A stretch of 64,000 nt of DNA from Achromobacter dolens. Its GTDB lineage: Bacteria; Pseudomonadota; Gammaproteobacteria; Burkholderiales; Burkholderiaceae_B. The notes beneath the pieces were generated by a model. That model did not search any database, was not told the origin of the DNA, and worked only from the letters and a program-made list of their open reading frames with translations. The stretch is taken from contig NZ_CADIJW010000013.1 of assembly GCF_902859745.1 (NCBI RefSeq), positions 58,985 through 122,984 of the forward strand, in the 5' to 3' direction. The translations under genes and the position numbers were made by a program. How positions within the stretch are numbered: position 1 is the stretch's first letter; every line of letters begins with the position of its first letter. Of this stretch, positions 61,843-64,000 are shown one piece after another.

Positions 61843-62790
61843 CTATGCCCGCTCGTCCCGCGCCGCCTTGACCGCGTCATGGCGCGCGGCGGTCACCAGG
61901 CCCTTGCTGGAGCGTTCCAATTCGTCGCGCAGCCATTGTTTCAGCGCCACCAGTGGCGCCCAGTCGCGCAGGCTCGGCCGGTAGACCAGGTGATAGGTCT
62001 GGGCCTGCTCATAATGGACCGTTACGGGCGAAACCTGCACCAGCCGTCCGGCACAGATCGCGTCCGCGGCCAGCAACTCGCGGCCGAGGGTGATGCCCAG
62101 GCCCTGCTCGGCCGCCTGCAGCATCATCCCCGCATCATTGAACGTGGCGACTGGCGTCACCGGCACGCTCAGTCCGGCCGCGTTGAACCAGTGTTGCCAC
62201 ATATCGCGTTCGCCCAGCAGGGGCTGCCGCGCCAGCGTCTCGGGCGTGTTGTCGGGCAATGCAGCCGCCGTTTCCGGCGAGGCCAGTGCGATCAGCGGCA
62301 ACGGCATGTCGAACAGCGGCTCGGACTCGACGCCCGGCCACGGGCCGCGGCCGAATCGCAGCGCCGCGTGGAAGCCGTCGCGCAGCAGGTCCACGACCTG
62401 TTGCGAGGTCTCGATCTGCAGCGACAGGTCCGGGTGGCGCTTGTGCCAGCGCGTCATGCGCGGCAATAGCCAGCGCTGCGCGAACGAGGGCAGCACCGAT
62501 ACGCGCAGCCGCTGCGCGCTGCCGGTCGCGGCGGCCGACGCCGCCATCAGGCCCTCGTCCAGCAACGCCATGGCGCTCTGCACACTGCACAACAGCGCGG
62601 CGCCGGCGGGGTTCAGCACGATGCCCCGCCCGCTGCGCTCGAACAAGGCGAAGCCCAGTTGTTCTTCCAATCCCTTGATCTGTTGGCTGACCGCGCTGTG
62701 GGTCAGGTGCAGGCGCTCGGCCGCGGCGCGCAGATTCTGTAGTTCGGCGACGGCGCGGAAGGCGGGCAGGGTATTCAGGGGCAGGCGCAT
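61843..62790 (-). CDS. LysR-family regulator (GcvA-like)
   Basis: ATG 62790 (MRLPLNTLPAFRAVAELQNL) gives 315 residues. HTH: RAAAERLHLTHSAVSQQIKG. The PBP2 domain is of the GcvA/AmpR branch (SAQRLRVSVLPSFAQRWLLP). It is convergent with the CoA-transferase gene. Target unknown. Confidence 0.92.
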   Translation of the reverse strand: MRLPLNTLPAFRAVAELQNLRAAAERLHLTHSAVSQQIKGLEEQLGFALFERSGRGIVLNPAGAALLCSVQSAMALLDEGLMAASAAATGSAQRLRVSVLPSFAQRWLLPRMTRWHKRHPDLSLQIETSQQVVDLLRDGFHAALRFGRGPWPGVESEPLFDMPLPLIALASPETAAALPDNTPETLARQPLLGERDMWQHWFNAAGLSVPVTPVATFNDAGMMLQAAEQGLGITLGRELLAADAICAGRLVQVSPVTVHYEQAQTYHLVYRPSLRDWAPLVALKQWLRDELERSSKGLVTAARHDAVKAARDERA

Positions 62791-62973
62791 GGGAAAGGGG
62801 GCGGGACGCCAGGGAGTTTCACGGGCACTCCGTCCAGGAAGGCGAGTCCGCCCCACGGAGGGAATGATTCGATTGGTTAGCTTAGCTGACCGTCCTGGGT
62901 AAAACAATTCGATTTTCAGCGCCGGTTTGGGCGAATACGCTTACCAAAACGGACTGAATCGAGGAGCCAAGCC

Positions 62974-63342
62974 ATGTCCGCCCAAACCTGCATCCAGACC
63001 TCTCCCGCTTTCGGCGCCGCTTGCCCGGCGCCTACGCGGACTCACGCGCCCGAGATCACGCCGTCCGTGGCGCCGGCTATCCCGGTTCCCCAACCGGTGG
63101 CGCGCAACCTGCAACCCCCCGTCGCCGCCCTCAACGGCGCGACCGCGCCGTCGAGCGGCTTCATTGCCCGCCTCTGGCACGCCTATCGCGCACGGCGCGC
63201 CGACCGGATCCTGCGCAATCTCGCGGACGAGATGGACGTCCACATGCTGAAGGACGTGGGCGCGCCGGAATGGCTGGTGAATCAGGCCACGGTTGAGCAA
63301 TCGCTCAAGCGGATCACGCGCATCGACAGCCTGCGCTGGTGA
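62974..63342 (+). CDS. DUF1127-like small protein with Pro-rich N-terminus
   Basis: ATG 62974 follows GAGGAGCCAAGCC; 122 residues. The first 65 are Ala/Pro-rich and probably disordered. The rest (GFIARLWHAYRARRADRILR, then DEMDVHMLKDVGAPEWLVNQ) follows the DUF1127/YjiS pattern of basic helix plus D(I/V)G motif. Small DUF1127 proteins may bind RNA or influence phosphate and carbon metabolism in other bacteria; here the function is unknown. Confidence 0.75.
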   Translation: MSAQTCIQTSPAFGAACPAPTRTHAPEITPSVAPAIPVPQPVARNLQPPVAALNGATAPSSGFIARLWHAYRARRADRILRNLADEMDVHMLKDVGAPEWLVNQATVEQSLKRITRIDSLRW

Positions 63343-63353
63343 TGTGGACGCCT

Positions 63354-63397
63354 GGCCGGGAAGGGGGCGATGAGACCATCAGCCCCGATTCCCGGCC
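63354..63397 (+). terminator. Terminator-like hairpin after the DUF1127-like gene
   Basis: GGCCGGGAA (63354-63362) and TTCCCGGCC (63389-63397) form a 9-bp stem with an inner GGGG/CCCC pair, followed by TTATATCTATA. It starts 12 bp after the stop codon. The U tract is poor, so it may be a weak terminator. Confidence 0.5.
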
Positions 63398-63398
63398 T

Positions 63399-63640
63399 TA
63401 TATCTATATAGAGAGGCGGTCCCCATGGCGGATGGCCGCCGCCAAGAGATGAAGCATGAGTGAGACACCCACAAAGAGCGCGCAGGTGTCTTCGAAGGGA
63501 GCGAGACGTCTGTCTCCGGGCGCAATTGCCCCGCCCCAGCCATCTGAACGTATCGCGCCCTTCCCTATATAGAGAGAAGAGAGCTTTCTCTAGAGAGGAG
63601 ATAGCTCGCTCCATATATATAGAGGAAGGCGAGGGGGGAG
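63399..63640. repeat. CTATATAGAGAG-type repeats in non-coding DNA
   Basis: TATCTATATAGAGAGGCGG (about 63401), CCCTATATAGAGAGAAGAG (about 63564) and CCATATATATAGAGGAAGG (about 63612) are three related AT-rich copies, with a partly palindromic CTCTAGAGAG between the last two. No gene is seen in 63343-63790. Confidence 0.5.
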
Positions 63641-63791
63641 CCGTTCCCCTCCAGGCTGCCGTGGCCGGCAACCCTTTCGCATTCTCGTAGGAGAGGGAGG
63701 GGATCAGGGCCATACCCCTTCGCCACGGGGGATCCCCGGGCCTTGCCGCGTGGAAATCATCATCTTTCTGCAAAACGAGTGTCATGCCGGC

Positions 63792-63819
63792 GTGACAAGC
63801 CAAAATTCTGTGCTATAGT
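63792..63819 (+). promoter_or_regulatory. Sigma70-type promoter
   Basis: -35 GTGACA (63792-63797) and -10 TATAGT (63814-63819) are separated by 16 bp and close to consensus. Transcription would start near 63826, directly before a stable hairpin. Confidence 0.65.
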
Positions 63820-63826
63820 CTCGCTC

Positions 63827-64000
63827 CTTCGCAGTTCACGCAGTTTTGTGAGCCGCGAAGCCAGGCAAGTGCAACGGATTTGACGCCACGGCGACGAATC
63901 TGCCGCAGGGCAGCAAGGCGGTGAGTCAGCGATGATTCTCTCGAACCGGCGGTCAGCGAATTTTGCGTAAGTCGGTGCAAATCAGGCAGAAGCCAGTTGC
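63827..64000 (+). other. Structured leader or small RNA, truncated by the window end
   Basis: Directly after the promoter, CTTCGCAGTTCAC (63827-63839) and GTGAGCCGCGAAG (63848-63860) form a 13-bp hairpin with one mismatch and one G-U pair. No ORF follows to the window end. It may be the 5' leader or riboswitch of the next gene, or a small RNA. I could not match it to a known class. Confidence 0.4.

Noticed and set aside
63827-64000. Cobalamin or other known riboswitch
   Set aside because: None of the conserved boxes I remember for the cobalamin class (GCCACTG and the B12 box) are visible.

Overview
The window looks like a Betaproteobacterial chromosome of the Alcaligenaceae type (Achromobacter/Bordetella-like). 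This rests on the high GC with strong GC3 bias in the right two thirds, and on the mix of genes seen: acnB, a ProP-like carrier, many AraC/GlxA/LysR regulators, a DUF3455 protein and a PotABCD-type ABC operon. The genus is an inference from gene style, not from a marker gene.

Left part (1 to about 21811) is a mosaic genomic island. It ends at a 45-nt copy of the 3' half of a tRNA-Pro(TGG) gene (21767-21811), next to a P4-type tyrosine integrase (20083-21573). The tRNA 5' half is absent, so this is the distal attachment site; the intact tRNA should lie left of the window. Inside the island are: the tail of a chemoreceptor and an alpha/beta hydrolase; a lower-GC stretch with integron-type attC sites and minus-strand cassette-like genes (HNH nuclease, RibD-like deaminase with an unknown C-terminal half, frameshifted trypsin-like protease); an IS3 transposase relic; a redox/regulator cluster (cupin, NmrA-like protein, three SDRs, two coupled AraC regulators); a stand-alone tyrosine recombinase and a P-loop kinase; a MITE-like element; a MATE pump; a GlxA regulator-SDR-MFS-AhpD cluster; and plasmid/ICE-like small genes with one broken and one intact RadC.

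Right part (about 21812-64000) reads as ordinary backbone. It holds a ProP-like transporter, an AhpD-like protein, a LysE/ArgO exporter, BssS-like and DUF465 proteins, a sterol-desaturase-like enzyme, an ECF sigma/anti-sigma pair, a DUF3455 protein, an AraC regulator divergent from an aldo-keto reductase with a direct-repeat operator between them, a fasciclin protein, thiopurine methyltransferase, a transglycosylase lipoprotein, acnB with a clear terminator and an upstream palindrome, a two-gene zinc-ribbon/FxLYD-like membrane pair, TauE, CBS, a ParE-type toxin with its antitoxin, and a five-gene polyamine-type ABC/proline-racemase-family operon divergent from a GlxA regulator. Further right are a GST, a soluble PAS-PAS chemoreceptor, a DnaQ-like exonuclease, a MazG-like gene broken by an internal deletion, two secreted Ser/Thr-rich proteins, a large MscS channel, a LysR regulator divergent from a CoA-transferase, a second LysR, and a DUF1127-like protein. 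The window ends in a repeat-containing non-coding stretch with a good promoter and a hairpin leader whose gene lies beyond the edge.

The strongest lead for something undescribed is the cassette array at about 1.0-4.3 kb: one clear 58-bp attC and one 59-bp attC lie back to back, no integron integrase is visible, and the cargo consists of nuclease, deaminase and protease-like proteins. All positions were read by eye, and no database search was run.
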